Assembly (NCBI GenBank): GCA_021107755.1
Contig: JAIOSF010000026.1
Span: 107,159 to 171,158, forward strand
Reading direction: 5' to 3'
DNA length: 64,000 nt
Origin: Arcobacteraceae bacterium
GTDB lineage: Bacteria; Campylobacterota; Campylobacteria; Campylobacterales; Arcobacteraceae
Below the pieces are notes generated by a model that worked only from the letters and a program-made list of their open reading frames with translations, was not told where the DNA came from and did not search any database. The first letter of the stretch is position 1; each line of letters starts with the position of its first letter. This document shows, in pieces, positions 1 to 8,639 of this stretch. The position numbers and the translations under genes were made by a program.

Positions 1-79
1 ATTCTGTAATATAGGGTTGTTTTACACTACAACCTGTCACTATTGTAATTAGGATAAATAAACTTATACTTTTTAACAT
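1..79 (-). CDS. Lipoprotein of the Mla/MCE locus, 5' part only
   Basis: Reading leftward from an ATG at 79, the first 26 codons encode a hydrophobic signal peptide ending in a lipobox (V-T-G-C, Cys at residue 17), so this is an outer- or inner-membrane-anchored lipoprotein; the rest lies beyond the window edge. It starts 3 nt after the mlaD stop codon, so it is the fourth cistron of the mlaE-mlaF-mlaD unit. In Campylobacter jejuni a lipoprotein gene (Cj1649) holds this place, and many MCE loci carry an ABC-type transport auxiliary lipoprotein here. That specific assignment is inference from position; only the lipobox is seen. Confidence 0.7.
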   Translation of the reverse strand, partial: MLKSISLFILITIVTGCSVKQPYITE

Positions 80-82
80 TTT

Positions 83-1042
83 TTACTCCCCTGGACCTTT
101 TTTAATCTCTTCTGTTTTAAATATAATATCAGCTGGACTTCTATTATAATTTTTAATAGAATCTTCAAGTTTTATCATAAGAGTTTCCATCTGAATCAGA
201 GTATTATTAAGATTTGGAATAGTATCTTTTGTTATATCTTTAAAATTAAAGTCACCCTTTGAAATAGCTTTTTCTATTTCATTCATAGTAGCTCTTACCG
301 ATAAATAACTTTTTGTAATAGAATTTATATTTTGAATTAATGTATTTTCAAAATCAGTAGTATTTGTTACTAATGTATCAATTTTTGGTACTAAATTATC
401 AACTTTATTGGTAATATTATCTGAGTTTTCTAAAATATTATTAAAATGCTTTATGGTTTTTTCATCAACTAATCGATCCATTTTATTCATAAAACTCGTA
501 GTTTGTTTTAAAAGAAGTGAAACTTGCTCTTGATTCTCTTCATTAAGTAATTGTTCTATGTTTGATAATACTTTTGAAACCTTATTGGATACAGTATCCA
601 TAGATTTTTCAATATTCTCAAAAAGAGAAGGGGTAGTTTTAATTACTGGATATTGTTCACCCTCTTGAGCTTTTAAAAATGGTGCGTTATTATCTCCTAA
701 ATTAAGATTAATATAGCTCAGTCCTGTTATCCCTTGAGATGTTAATTTTGCTACAGTTTTTTCTTTTATGGGAGTTGTTTTTAAAATAGTTATGAGTACT
801 TCTACTTGTTCGGTGTTTTTTGGATTTATTTTAATGCTGGTAACTTTTCCTACATCTATTCCTCGATATTTAACTACTGAATCAACATTTAAACCTAAAA
901 CTGATTCATCAAAACGAATAAGGTATTTTTTTGTTTCATTCTCTTGTTCAGGTTTTAATAACCAGTAAGAAAAAGTTAACATCAAAAAGAATCCAATAAT
1001 TACTAAAAATCCAACTAAAGTATAATTAACTCTATTATTCAT
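83..1042 (-). CDS. mlaD: MlaD-like MCE-domain lipid-binding protein
   Basis: 319 residues. One N-terminal membrane helix (about residues 10-29) is followed by an MCE domain (about 38-115; the segment KYRGIDVGKV is typical) and a long helical C-terminal tail rich in Asn, Leu and Thr. MCE proteins form periplasmic rings that pass phospholipids between the inner membrane and a partner, driven by an MlaE-MlaF ABC transporter. The start codon overlaps the mlaF stop by 1 nt (TAATG), so the two are translationally coupled. The tail is longer than in E. coli MlaD (about 180 residues), as is usual for the Campylobacterota form (Cj1648-like). Substrate and direction of transport cannot be told from sequence. 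Confidence 0.88.
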   Translation of the reverse strand: MNNRVNYTLVGFLVIIGFFLMLTFSYWLLKPEQENETKKYLIRFDESVLGLNVDSVVKYRGIDVGKVTSIKINPKNTEQVEVLITILKTTPIKEKTVAKLTSQGITGLSYINLNLGDNNAPFLKAQEGEQYPVIKTTPSLFENIEKSMDTVSNKVSKVLSNIEQLLNEENQEQVSLLLKQTTSFMNKMDRLVDEKTIKHFNNILENSDNITNKVDNLVPKIDTLVTNTTDFENTLIQNINSITKSYLSVRATMNEIEKAISKGDFNFKDITKDTIPNLNNTLIQMETLMIKLEDSIKNYNRSPADIIFKTEEIKKGPGE

Positions 1043-1779
1043 TAAGTATTACCTCCAAAAAATGTATTAATAAATTCACTTTGTATTGAACTTATATTAT
1101 CTAAAGTACCCTCATAAATAATTTTTTTATCATCAATGACAGCAAATCTATCCATAGTGTTATGGATTGATTTTAAATCATGGGAAACCATGACAATAGT
1201 TAGTTTTAATAAATCTCTTAAGTTTACAATAAGTTTATCAAAATCTCTTGCTGAAATAGGGTCTAAGCCACTTGTTGGTTCATCTAAAAAAAGAAGTTTC
1301 GGATCAAGTGCTAAAGCCCTTGCTAGTGCTGCTTTTTTTTTCATTCCACCACTTATTTGAGATGGATAAAGTGTAGCATCTGAGAGTTTTAATCCTACAA
1401 TATTTAATTTAAAAGCTACTATTTCATTTACCATCTTATCATTTAAATCTGTATATTCTTGAAGAGGTAAAGCGATATTTTGTGCGAGCGTAAGTGAAGA
1501 AAATAGGGCGCCAAATTGAAATAAAACTCCCCATTGTTGTCGTAAATTTTGAGCTTCATTAACACTAATATGATTTAAGTCTTTTCCTAGAATATGAACT
1601 GTACCACTATGAATTTTGTCAAGCATAACAATCTCTCTAAGAAGTGTCGTTTTTCCACACCCACTGGGACCTAAAAGTCCATATATTTCTCCATTATTGA
1701 TACTAAGATTCAATCCATCATGTACAACTTTATCTCCAAAAATTGTTTTGAGTTCTTTTACATTTATTATCTTTTTCAT
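1042..1779 (-). CDS. mlaF: MlaF-like ABC transporter ATPase
   Basis: 245 residues, the full length of an MlaF/Ttg2A ATPase. The Walker A motif GPSGCGKTT lies near residues 37-45, the signature is ISGGMKKKAALARALA, and Walker B is LLFLDEPTSGLD. The GGMKKK form of the signature is typical of MCE-linked ATPases rather than of generic importers. It powers the MlaE permease encoded upstream and overlaps that gene by 1 nt. The C. jejuni homologue is known as IamA (Cj1647), an invasion-associated marker; that link is family knowledge and says nothing about virulence here. Confidence 0.92.
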   Translation of the reverse strand: MKKIINVKELKTIFGDKVVHDGLNLSINNGEIYGLLGPSGCGKTTLLREIVMLDKIHSGTVHILGKDLNHISVNEAQNLRQQWGVLFQFGALFSSLTLAQNIALPLQEYTDLNDKMVNEIVAFKLNIVGLKLSDATLYPSQISGGMKKKAALARALALDPKLLFLDEPTSGLDPISARDFDKLIVNLRDLLKLTIVMVSHDLKSIHNTMDRFAVIDDKKIIYEGTLDNISSIQSEFINTFFGGNT

Positions 1780-2894
1780 TAAATGCCTAAATTTGTAAAT
1801 ATGATAGAAAAAATTGCATCACAAATAATAACTGCAAAGATAGATTCAACAACACTTTTTGTTGTATTATATCCTATACTTTGAGTATCATCTTTTACCA
1901 TAAGTCCTCTATATATCGCAATAGAAGCAATAAGTATGGCAAAAAAAGGTCCTTTTGCAATACCAACTAAAAAATGTCGTATCTCAATAACATTGCTAAA
2001 TCTGTCTAAGAATAAATCAAAACTAATCCCTAAATCTAAATTTGCGATTATCATACCACCAAAAACAGCCATGATATCAGATACAAAGATTAGTATAGGC
2101 ATCATAATGATAAGTGCAATAACACGAGGTAAAACTAAAAATCTATAAGGGTCAAAGCCCATCGTTCTCATAGCATCTAACTCTTGTGTAATTTTCATAG
2201 CACCAATTTGTGCAGTGTATGAAGAGCCACTTCTTCCAGCAATTATAACAGCTGTAATAACAGGAGATAGTTCTCTTAGCATAGAAAGCCCTATCATATC
2301 CACTATAAATATATTTGCACCATATAAGCTTAATTGATTAGCAGATTGATAGGCTATAACAACTCCTATAAGAAAACTACTTAATGCAATTATAAAAAAA
2401 GCTTTTATTGCACTTTCATTCATCTCAAATAAAATCTCTTTGTATCTTATTGTTTTTGGTGATTTTAATAAATAAATTAAATTGATAAAAAGTTCACCGA
2501 AAAAATCTAAAAAATGTAAGAAACCAAGATAGTATTTGTGTGCTTTTTGACCTATATATTTTATGATATTATTTTGTTTGTTATAAAGAGATAGAGTATT
2601 TTTTTGTTTTTTTGTTTTTACGAGTTCTAAAGTATCGAGAATATTTTTATTTGTAGTATTAATAGTTACAGTTATATTTTGTGAAGAGTATTTATCATAT
2701 AAATTTATTAGATATATGGCTGAAGCTGTATCTATAAAAGTAAGTTCAGATAAGTCAATAATGATTGCTTTAAAATTTGAAACATTAATAGCATCAATTA
2801 AAACTTGGTATTTTGAAATACTGTACAAAGTAAACTCTTCTTTAAAAATAAGGGAGAGTTTTTCATTGTCATATTTGAAAAATAAATTATCCAT
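1779..2894 (-). CDS. mlaE: MlaE-type lipid permease with fused N-terminal STAS domain
   Basis: 371 residues. Residues 1 to about 100 form a STAS-like domain (the segment IIDLSELTFIDTASAI is the typical STAS core); from about 130 onward it is an MlaE permease with roughly five membrane helices and the family motif ELSPVITAVIIAGRSG. In E. coli the STAS protein MlaB is separate, so this is a natural MlaB-MlaE fusion, which is also how I recall C. jejuni IamB (Cj1646). It starts 24 nt after the RND pump stop on the same strand, so it may be read from the efflux promoter. Its ribosome site AGAGGT lies in a small hairpin. Confidence 0.9.
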   Translation of the reverse strand: MDNLFFKYDNEKLSLIFKEEFTLYSISKYQVLIDAINVSNFKAIIIDLSELTFIDTASAIYLINLYDKYSSQNITVTINTTNKNILDTLELVKTKKQKNTLSLYNKQNNIIKYIGQKAHKYYLGFLHFLDFFGELFINLIYLLKSPKTIRYKEILFEMNESAIKAFFIIALSSFLIGVVIAYQSANQLSLYGANIFIVDMIGLSMLRELSPVITAVIIAGRSGSSYTAQIGAMKITQELDAMRTMGFDPYRFLVLPRVIALIIMMPILIFVSDIMAVFGGMIIANLDLGISFDLFLDRFSNVIEIRHFLVGIAKGPFFAILIASIAIYRGLMVKDDTQSIGYNTTKSVVESIFAVIICDAIFSIIFTNLGI

Positions 2895-2900
2895 AATAAA

Positions 2901-2914
2901 ACCTCTTTTGAGGT
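2901..2914 (-). promoter_or_regulatory. Small hairpin holding the mlaE ribosome-binding site
   Basis: ACCTC and GAGGT form a 5-bp stem with a TTTT loop in the 24-nt gap between the RND pump and mlaE. On the minus strand the GAGGT arm is the mlaE Shine-Dalgarno sequence, 6 nt from its ATG. Pairing would hide it, so it may tune mlaE translation relative to the pump. The stem is short; the effect is inferred. Confidence 0.4.
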
Positions 2915-2918
2915 AGAG

Positions 2919-5900
2919 TTATTTACCTATTTCTTTTGTTTTACTAAATTTTTGTTTTACTCTTACAACCAGATAGAAAAATAATGGTATAAACAATACC
3001 CCTATAACCATAGCAGCAATCATACCACCAACAACAGTTGTCCCAATGATATGACGGCTAGCACTTCCAGCACCACTACTTAATGCTAGTGGTAAAGTCC
3101 CCACGATAAAAGCTAATGAAGTCATAATAATAGGACGAAATCTTAATCGTGCGGCTTCAATAGTTGCATCTAGTAAACTCATACCATCTCTTAGTTTATC
3201 CATAGCAAATTCAACGATTAAAATAGCATTCTTTGCGCTAAGTCCCACTAGGGTTACAAGTCCAACTTGAAAATATATATCAGCTTCTAATCCTCTTAAA
3301 TATACAGCAACAGCCGCTCCAAATATAGCAAATGGTATAGAGATAATAACAGCCATAGGGATACTCCAGCTTTCATAAAGTGCAGCAAGGATTAAGAATA
3401 CAAATATCGCTGCATATAATGATGTATAACTCCCTTCATTAGCTAGTTTTTTCTCTTGAAAAGATGTTCCAGCCCAAGCAATTGTATACCCTTCAGGAAG
3501 AACACTAGTAGCAATCTCTTCTATAGCTTCTAGAGCATCACTTGAAGCATAACCAGCACCTGGATTCCCTGTGACATTTGCTGATTGAAACATATTAAAT
3601 CTTTGTATTACACTTGCATTTACTTTTCGTTCAAGTTTTACAAGTTCACTTACAGGTACAAGTTCTCCATCATTTGAACGAACATAGATATTTTTAAATT
3701 GCTCTTGAGTTGCTCTATATTGAGACATGGATTGGATATTAACATGGAAAGTTCTTCCATATAAATTAAAATCATTAATATACCCTTTTCCAAATGTATT
3801 TTGAATATTTGCAAAAATAGAATCTATTGTAATATTCATAGACTTTGCTTTTTGTCTATCAACTGTTAATAAGTATTGTGGAATATTTGTATTTAATGTT
3901 GTTCTCATCCCTGCAAGCCTTGGGTCTTGAGATGCTTTGGCAATAATTTCTTGTGTATAAGTATTTAGAGTAGATAACTCTCCACCTGTTCTATCTTGTA
4001 TCCACATCTCAAATCCGCCAGTTGCACTCATACCCATAATAGGAGGTGGATTTACAGGGATAACAAAAGCATCTTTCCCTTGCATAAATTGTCCCATAAG
4101 TTGCCCTGCAAGTACTTGAGAGTTTTGATTTGCATCTGGTCTTTCATCCCAAGGTTTTAACATAGCAAACATAATAGCTGCATCTGTTCTATAAGCAAAT
4201 GTTGCAAGGTCAATACCTGTAATTGCTCCAACACCAATGATATTTGGATTTGCTAAAAGTTGTTTTTCTATATCTTTTGTGATTATAGATGATTCACCAA
4301 GTGAAGTTGATGGCATAAGGTATGTAAGTACTAATAGTACCCCTTTATCTTCTGTTGGTACAAGTCCTGCTGGTGTTTGTTTCATAATACCATAAGTTGA
4401 AAATAAAAGTCCACCAAATAAAAAAAGTGAAAATACCCATTTTTTTATAGTGAATTTCGTAATTCCTAAAAATCTAATTGTAAGCCAGTCAAAAAAGTCA
4501 TTAAACTTTTTAATAGGATATATTGGTTCAGATTCATGTTCTTTTAAAAATATTGCACATAAAGCGGGAGTAAGAGTAAGTGCTACAAGTCCAGAGATAA
4601 CAACAGCCATAACAATAGTAATAGCAAATTGTTTATACATAACTCCACTAAATCCACCACTTAAAGCTGCTGGAATAAATACAGCAGATAAAACAAGTAC
4701 AATAGCTACAAGTGGAGTAGTAAGCTCTTTCATAGCTTCTATAGTTGCATCTTTTACACTAATTGTTTTAGTTCGTAAGATTCTCTCAACATTTTCTATA
4801 ACAATAATAGCATCATCAACAACCAGTCCAATAGCCAAAATCATACCAAAAAGTGTAAGCAAGTTTATAGAAAAACCAGCAGCATAAAGTCCAGCAAATG
4901 TTCCTATAACAGATACAGGAATTGCTAGAACTGGGATAATAGTAGCTCTAAAGTTTCCTAAAAATAGATATATTAAAATTGTAACAAATACAATAGCTTC
5001 AAGTAAAGTTTTAATAACCTCTTTGATTGATTCATTTACAAATAGTGTTGCATCGTACGGTACTTTATATTCTAAGTCTTCAGGAAATTTTGTTTTTAAT
5101 TCTTTTAAAGTATCATCAAGTGCTTGTGAAACATCTAAAGCGTTTGCACCTGGTGATAAAAATATACCAACTGGCATCATTGGTTCACTATTGTATCTTC
5201 CCATTGTATTAAGAGCATCAGCCCCAAGTTTAACTTGTGCAATATCTTTTAGTTTTAGTGTTGAACCATCAGTGTTTGAACGGATAATAATATTTTCAAA
5301 CGCCTCAACATTTTTAAGGCGACCTTCTGTTGCTATAGAGTAAGTAAAAGGTGTAACCTCTTTTATTGGTTCTGCACCTACTGTTCCTGTTGAATATTGA
5401 TTGTTTTGGCTTTGAATTAACTTGTTTACTTCACTAGGAACAAGATTGTAAAATGCCAACTTATCTGGGTCTATCCAAATTCTTATAGCATAATCTTTAG
5501 CCCCAAATACTACTACATCACCCACACCTTTAATTCTTTTTAAATCATCAAGTACATTGATTGTTAAGTAGTTTGAGATAAATGTTGTATCATGAACATT
5601 ATCTTTTGATGTAAAAGCCAAAACTTTTAACATATCAGGAGATCTCTCTTTTACTGTAATCCCTTGTCTTTGTACCTCAGGAGGTAATTTATTTAGTGCT
5701 AGTTGTACACGGTTGTTAACATCTACTTTTGCTTGTGCTACATCTGTTCCAACTTCAAAAATAATACTAATTGAAAGTGTACCACTTGGACTTGCAGTAG
5801 AAGTCATATATGTCATATCTTCTACACCATTGATTGCATTTTCTAGAGTAGTTGCTACAGTTGCAGAGAGTGTTGCAGCATCGGCACCTGGATATACAGC

Positions 5901-6041
5901 TTGTACATTTATCTGAGGTGGTGTAACAGCAGGATACTCTTTTACTGGGAGGATATTTATAGAAATAATACCTGCAAGTATTATCAATACTGATATTACA
6001 GTTGCAAATATAGGTCTATTTATGAAAAACTTTGAGAACAT
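2919..6041 (-). CDS. RND (HAE1) multidrug efflux inner-membrane pump, CmeB/AcrB-like
   Basis: 1040 residues, the length usual for AcrB/MexB and, as I recall, exactly that of C. jejuni CmeB. It shows the standard layout: an N-terminal helix (FFINRPIFATVISVLI), two large periplasmic loops and twelve membrane helices. Helix 4 has the proton-relay pair in GLVVDDAIIVIENVER (adjacent Asp residues), and the GxSAKNAILIVEFA segment is in the C-terminal half. It exports drugs, bile salts or detergents from the periplasm with a fusion protein and an outer-membrane channel. It directly follows the fusion-protein gene without a gap. No outer-membrane channel gene follows: the Mla genes come next, so the TolC/CmeC partner must be encoded elsewhere. 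Confidence 0.93.
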   Translation of the reverse strand: MFSKFFINRPIFATVISVLIILAGIISINILPVKEYPAVTPPQINVQAVYPGADAATLSATVATTLENAINGVEDMTYMTSTASPSGTLSISIIFEVGTDVAQAKVDVNNRVQLALNKLPPEVQRQGITVKERSPDMLKVLAFTSKDNVHDTTFISNYLTINVLDDLKRIKGVGDVVVFGAKDYAIRIWIDPDKLAFYNLVPSEVNKLIQSQNNQYSTGTVGAEPIKEVTPFTYSIATEGRLKNVEAFENIIIRSNTDGSTLKLKDIAQVKLGADALNTMGRYNSEPMMPVGIFLSPGANALDVSQALDDTLKELKTKFPEDLEYKVPYDATLFVNESIKEVIKTLLEAIVFVTILIYLFLGNFRATIIPVLAIPVSVIGTFAGLYAAGFSINLLTLFGMILAIGLVVDDAIIVIENVERILRTKTISVKDATIEAMKELTTPLVAIVLVLSAVFIPAALSGGFSGVMYKQFAITIVMAVVISGLVALTLTPALCAIFLKEHESEPIYPIKKFNDFFDWLTIRFLGITKFTIKKWVFSLFLFGGLLFSTYGIMKQTPAGLVPTEDKGVLLVLTYLMPSTSLGESSIITKDIEKQLLANPNIIGVGAITGIDLATFAYRTDAAIMFAMLKPWDERPDANQNSQVLAGQLMGQFMQGKDAFVIPVNPPPIMGMSATGGFEMWIQDRTGGELSTLNTYTQEIIAKASQDPRLAGMRTTLNTNIPQYLLTVDRQKAKSMNITIDSIFANIQNTFGKGYINDFNLYGRTFHVNIQSMSQYRATQEQFKNIYVRSNDGELVPVSELVKLERKVNASVIQRFNMFQSANVTGNPGAGYASSDALEAIEEIATSVLPEGYTIAWAGTSFQEKKLANEGSYTSLYAAIFVFLILAALYESWSIPMAVIISIPFAIFGAAVAVYLRGLEADIYFQVGLVTLVGLSAKNAILIVEFAMDKLRDGMSLLDATIEAARLRFRPIIMTSLAFIVGTLPLALSSGAGSASRHIIGTTVVGGMIAAMVIGVLFIPLFFYLVVRVKQKFSKTKEIGK

Positions 6042-7172
6042 CTAGTTTCCTTGTTCGTTAATTATCTTATCTACAACAACATCTGCACCTGGTTTTACTC
6101 TAAAGAAATTATTTACAATTACTCTATCTCCACTTTGAAGTGGACCACCAGCTACAACATATTTATCACCTGTTTCTTTTCCTATCATTACAGGTTTCAC
6201 TCCAACTTTTCCACCATTTTCTATAAATACAATTGTTCCCATAGGATTTTGTAAAACAGCTTTTTGTGGTATAGTGATAACATCTTTTTGTACAATATCA
6301 TTAAGTATAACTCTTATAAAATTTCCTGGCATTAAAAAGCTAGCACTATTATTAACTATTGCTCTCATTTTTACTGTTGATGTATTTTGATTTATATTTA
6401 CATCAATAAAGTCTATTATACCTGTATAAGTAGTAGGTTTTTCATTGATTTCTATATTTACTTTTACTTTTTTATCCTCTGGTAATGACCATAAATTATT
6501 CTTAATATTTTTATAATCACTTAATGGCATAGAAAAATCTATATAAACTTGCTCATTTTGAGTTATAGAAGTTAGTTCTTGTGGTGGATTATTCGTAACT
6601 AAATCTCCAATATCAACTTTTTTTAAACCAACAATACCACTAATTGGTGCTTTTACATTTGTAAAATTTAAATCAATTTTTGCTTGAGTTAATTTTGCCT
6701 TAGCTAAAGCATATGATGCAGTTGCTTGTTCATATTCTGATAATGCATCATCTCTTTTTTCAACACTTACTGATTTTGTTTTATAAAGTCTTTTTATTCT
6801 TTCCCAGTTTCTTGAAGCATTATTCATTGAAGCTTCATTCATTTGTACAGATGCAGTTGCCTCAGCAACTCTTGCTTTATAAATATCATCTTCTATTTTA
6901 TATAATAAATCACCTTGGTTTACTTTTTGACCCTCAGTGAAATGTTTACTTTCTAACACTCCTAAAACTCTTGAAAACACTTTTATATTTTGAAATGATT
7001 TAATTTGCGCTGGATATTTTAAAATGATTGGTAAGTTTTGTGGCTGCGGTACAACATATATATCTGCTTTAGGTGCTGGCATTTTTTTTGCTGGTTGGGC
7101 TGAGAAGCTCATAGTTGGTATTACAAGTAGTGTAGCTACTGTTACAATAATTGATTTTGTGAACTTTTGCAT
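6042..7172 (-). CDS. RND efflux membrane fusion protein, CmeA/AcrA-like
   Basis: 376 residues. A signal peptide (about residues 1-24, ending SFSAQ) has no lipobox cysteine, so unlike AcrA it is probably not lipidated. Then follow a split biotinyl/lipoyl-like domain, a helical hairpin (about 95-165) and beta-barrel domains, ending in the conserved GPLQSGDRVIVNN region. The protein links the inner-membrane pump to the outer-membrane channel. It is the first gene of the leftward unit that continues through the pump and the mla genes. A palindrome 48 nt upstream of the start is the likely repressor site. Confidence 0.92.
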   Translation of the reverse strand: MQKFTKSIIVTVATLLVIPTMSFSAQPAKKMPAPKADIYVVPQPQNLPIILKYPAQIKSFQNIKVFSRVLGVLESKHFTEGQKVNQGDLLYKIEDDIYKARVAEATASVQMNEASMNNASRNWERIKRLYKTKSVSVEKRDDALSEYEQATASYALAKAKLTQAKIDLNFTNVKAPISGIVGLKKVDIGDLVTNNPPQELTSITQNEQVYIDFSMPLSDYKNIKNNLWSLPEDKKVKVNIEINEKPTTYTGIIDFIDVNINQNTSTVKMRAIVNNSASFLMPGNFIRVILNDIVQKDVITIPQKAVLQNPMGTIVFIENGGKVGVKPVMIGKETGDKYVVAGGPLQSGDRVIVNNFFRVKPGADVVVDKIINEQGN

Positions 7173-7219
7173 AGTTTTCCTTGACTCTTTAATTTTATTT
7201 ATTCTTGGTTATAATTATG

Positions 7220-7236
7220 AATGACTCAGAGTCATT
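7220..7236. promoter_or_regulatory. Palindromic operator upstream of the RND-mla unit
   Basis: AATGACTC and GAGTCATT form a perfect 8-bp inverted repeat around one central A, 48 nt upstream of the fusion-protein ATG and next to AT-rich sequence that could be its -10 region (minus-strand CATAAT or TATAAC, about 7209-7217). A lone TGACTC half-site occurs again at 7182-7187, inside the leader. The form suits a dimeric repressor of the TetR/AcrR type, as CmeR does for cmeABC in Campylobacter. No regulator gene lies beside it, so the cognate protein would be encoded elsewhere. The palindrome is seen; its role is inferred. Confidence 0.6.
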
Positions 7237-7382
7237 TACGGGAATAATAGTATCAATTTGCTGATTAATAGCTTAAAGTATTAAACTATAAAGACTCATA
7301 CACATTTAATTATTATGGAGTATAATCAAGATGGAAAATTGATTTTAATGGCGTCTTATTCAATAAAAAGGGAGTAGTTAAA

Positions 7383-7994
7383 GTGTTAGAGCAAAATAAA
7401 ACAAAATATTATCCTTATGGATTGGCTTGTTTAATTATAATGATTTTTGTAATTTTGTCTATACAACCAAGTGATAGATCAGTTTGGGTTATTGAAGTTA
7501 TACCTGTAGTTAGTATTTTTTTATTGTTGCTATTTACCTTTGATAGATTTAGGTTTAGTAATTTATCATACACTTTGATTAGTATTGGATTGATTTGGCA
7601 TACTATAGGTGCTCATTATACTTTTGCAAATGTTCCTTTTGATTTTATTACACAGCAATTTGATTTTCAAAGAAATCATTATGACAGAATAGGGCATTTT
7701 TTAGTTGGTTTATATGCTTATCCAATAGCAGAATTTATGGAAAAAAAAAGATATACAAATTATGTGGTAGCAGTATTATTTGCACTTTTTTTTATCATGA
7801 GTATCGCTTGTGGTTATGAGATAGTTGAGTGGATATATGCTGATATTGAGAGTGGAAATAGAGGTATAGAGTTTTTAGGCTCTCAAGGTGATAGCTGGGA
7901 TGCTCAAAAAGATATGTTGGCTAATACACTTGGTGCTGTTGTTTCATTGTGTTTGTTTTGGTACATTAGACCTGATGAAGCAAGTAAGTATTAA
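7383..7994 (+). CDS. DUF2238 (YjdF family) integral membrane protein
   Basis: 203 residues with about six membrane helices. The charged signature shared by this family is clear: NHYDRIGHF near residue 99, GYEIVEW near 139 and GDSWDAQKDMLANTLG near 164. E. coli YjdF is of the same length and its function is unknown. The start is GTG at 7383, 8 nt after an AAAAGGGAG ribosome site. It is divergent from the efflux unit and is followed 18 nt later by an unknown gene and then by an RND pump on the same strand. Confidence 0.85.
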   Translation: MLEQNKTKYYPYGLACLIIMIFVILSIQPSDRSVWVIEVIPVVSIFLLLLFTFDRFRFSNLSYTLISIGLIWHTIGAHYTFANVPFDFITQQFDFQRNHYDRIGHFLVGLYAYPIAEFMEKKRYTNYVVAVLFALFFIMSIACGYEIVEWIYADIESGNRGIEFLGSQGDSWDAQKDMLANTLGAVVSLCLFWYIRPDEASKY

Positions 7995-8012
7995 TGATAA
8001 AAAAGGAAAAAA

Positions 8013-8639
8013 ATGGAAAATAAAAGAATAGATGAGATTGTTTTACAGATAAAAGAACTTGAAGATGAGCTTCTTGAGGAGTTTAAGAAAAAAGAGGAGC
8101 AGTTTTTTTACAGAATAGAAAATGAAAAAGTGAAATTTCAAGAAAGAGTTATTAAAGAGGGAAAATCTAAAATAATAAGTTCTATAAAATATCTTTCATC
8201 TTTTCCATTGGGGGTTATTCTTACCATTCCTTTTATTTGGGCTATGATTATTCCTATAGTTATGACAGATATATTTGTAAGTATCTATCAAGCTATTTGT
8301 TTCCCTATTTATAAGATACCAAAAGTAAAACGAAAAGAGTATGTGATAATTGATAGATATAATCTCTTTTATCTTGACAGGGTACAAAAAATAAATTGTT
8401 GGTATTGTGAATATTTTAATGGTGTTGTTGCATATGTAAGAGAGATAGCTGCCCGAACAGAACAGTTTTGGTGTCCCATAAAACATTCAAAATCATTAAA
8501 AGAGAAACACTCACGATATGATAATTTTTTTGATTTTGGTGACTATATAAAATATCGAGATGAAATAGAAAATCAAAGGTTGAATTTTGATGATTTATTA
8601 GAGAAGAAAGAAGAGCAAAAAAAGGAGACAGATGTATAA
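8013..8639 (+). CDS. Conserved-looking membrane protein with Cys/His cluster, function unknown
   Basis: 208 residues. The N-terminal 50 residues are charged and probably helical. A hydrophobic stretch (about 63-95) likely spans the membrane as a hairpin. The C-terminal half has CWYC near residue 129 and WCPIKH near 155, a C-x2-C ... C-x3-H arrangement that could bind a metal. I do not recognise the family beyond similar hypothetical proteins in Campylobacterota. Its last 8 nt overlap the following RND pump gene, whose ribosome site AAAGGAG lies inside this gene, so the two are co-translated and it may act with the pump. Confidence 0.7.
   Translation: MENKRIDEIVLQIKELEDELLEEFKKKEEQFFYRIENEKVKFQERVIKEGKSKIISSIKYLSSFPLGVILTIPFIWAMIIPIVMTDIFVSIYQAICFPIYKIPKVKRKEYVIIDRYNLFYLDRVQKINCWYCEYFNGVVAYVREIAARTEQFWCPIKHSKSLKEKHSRYDNFFDFGDYIKYRDEIENQRLNFDDLLEKKEEQKKETDV

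Noticed and set aside
4450..4887. 145-codon open frame on the plus strand within the RND pump gene
   Set aside because: It lies antisense inside a conserved pump gene, has no recognisable protein character and reflects the low stop density opposite membrane-helix codons.
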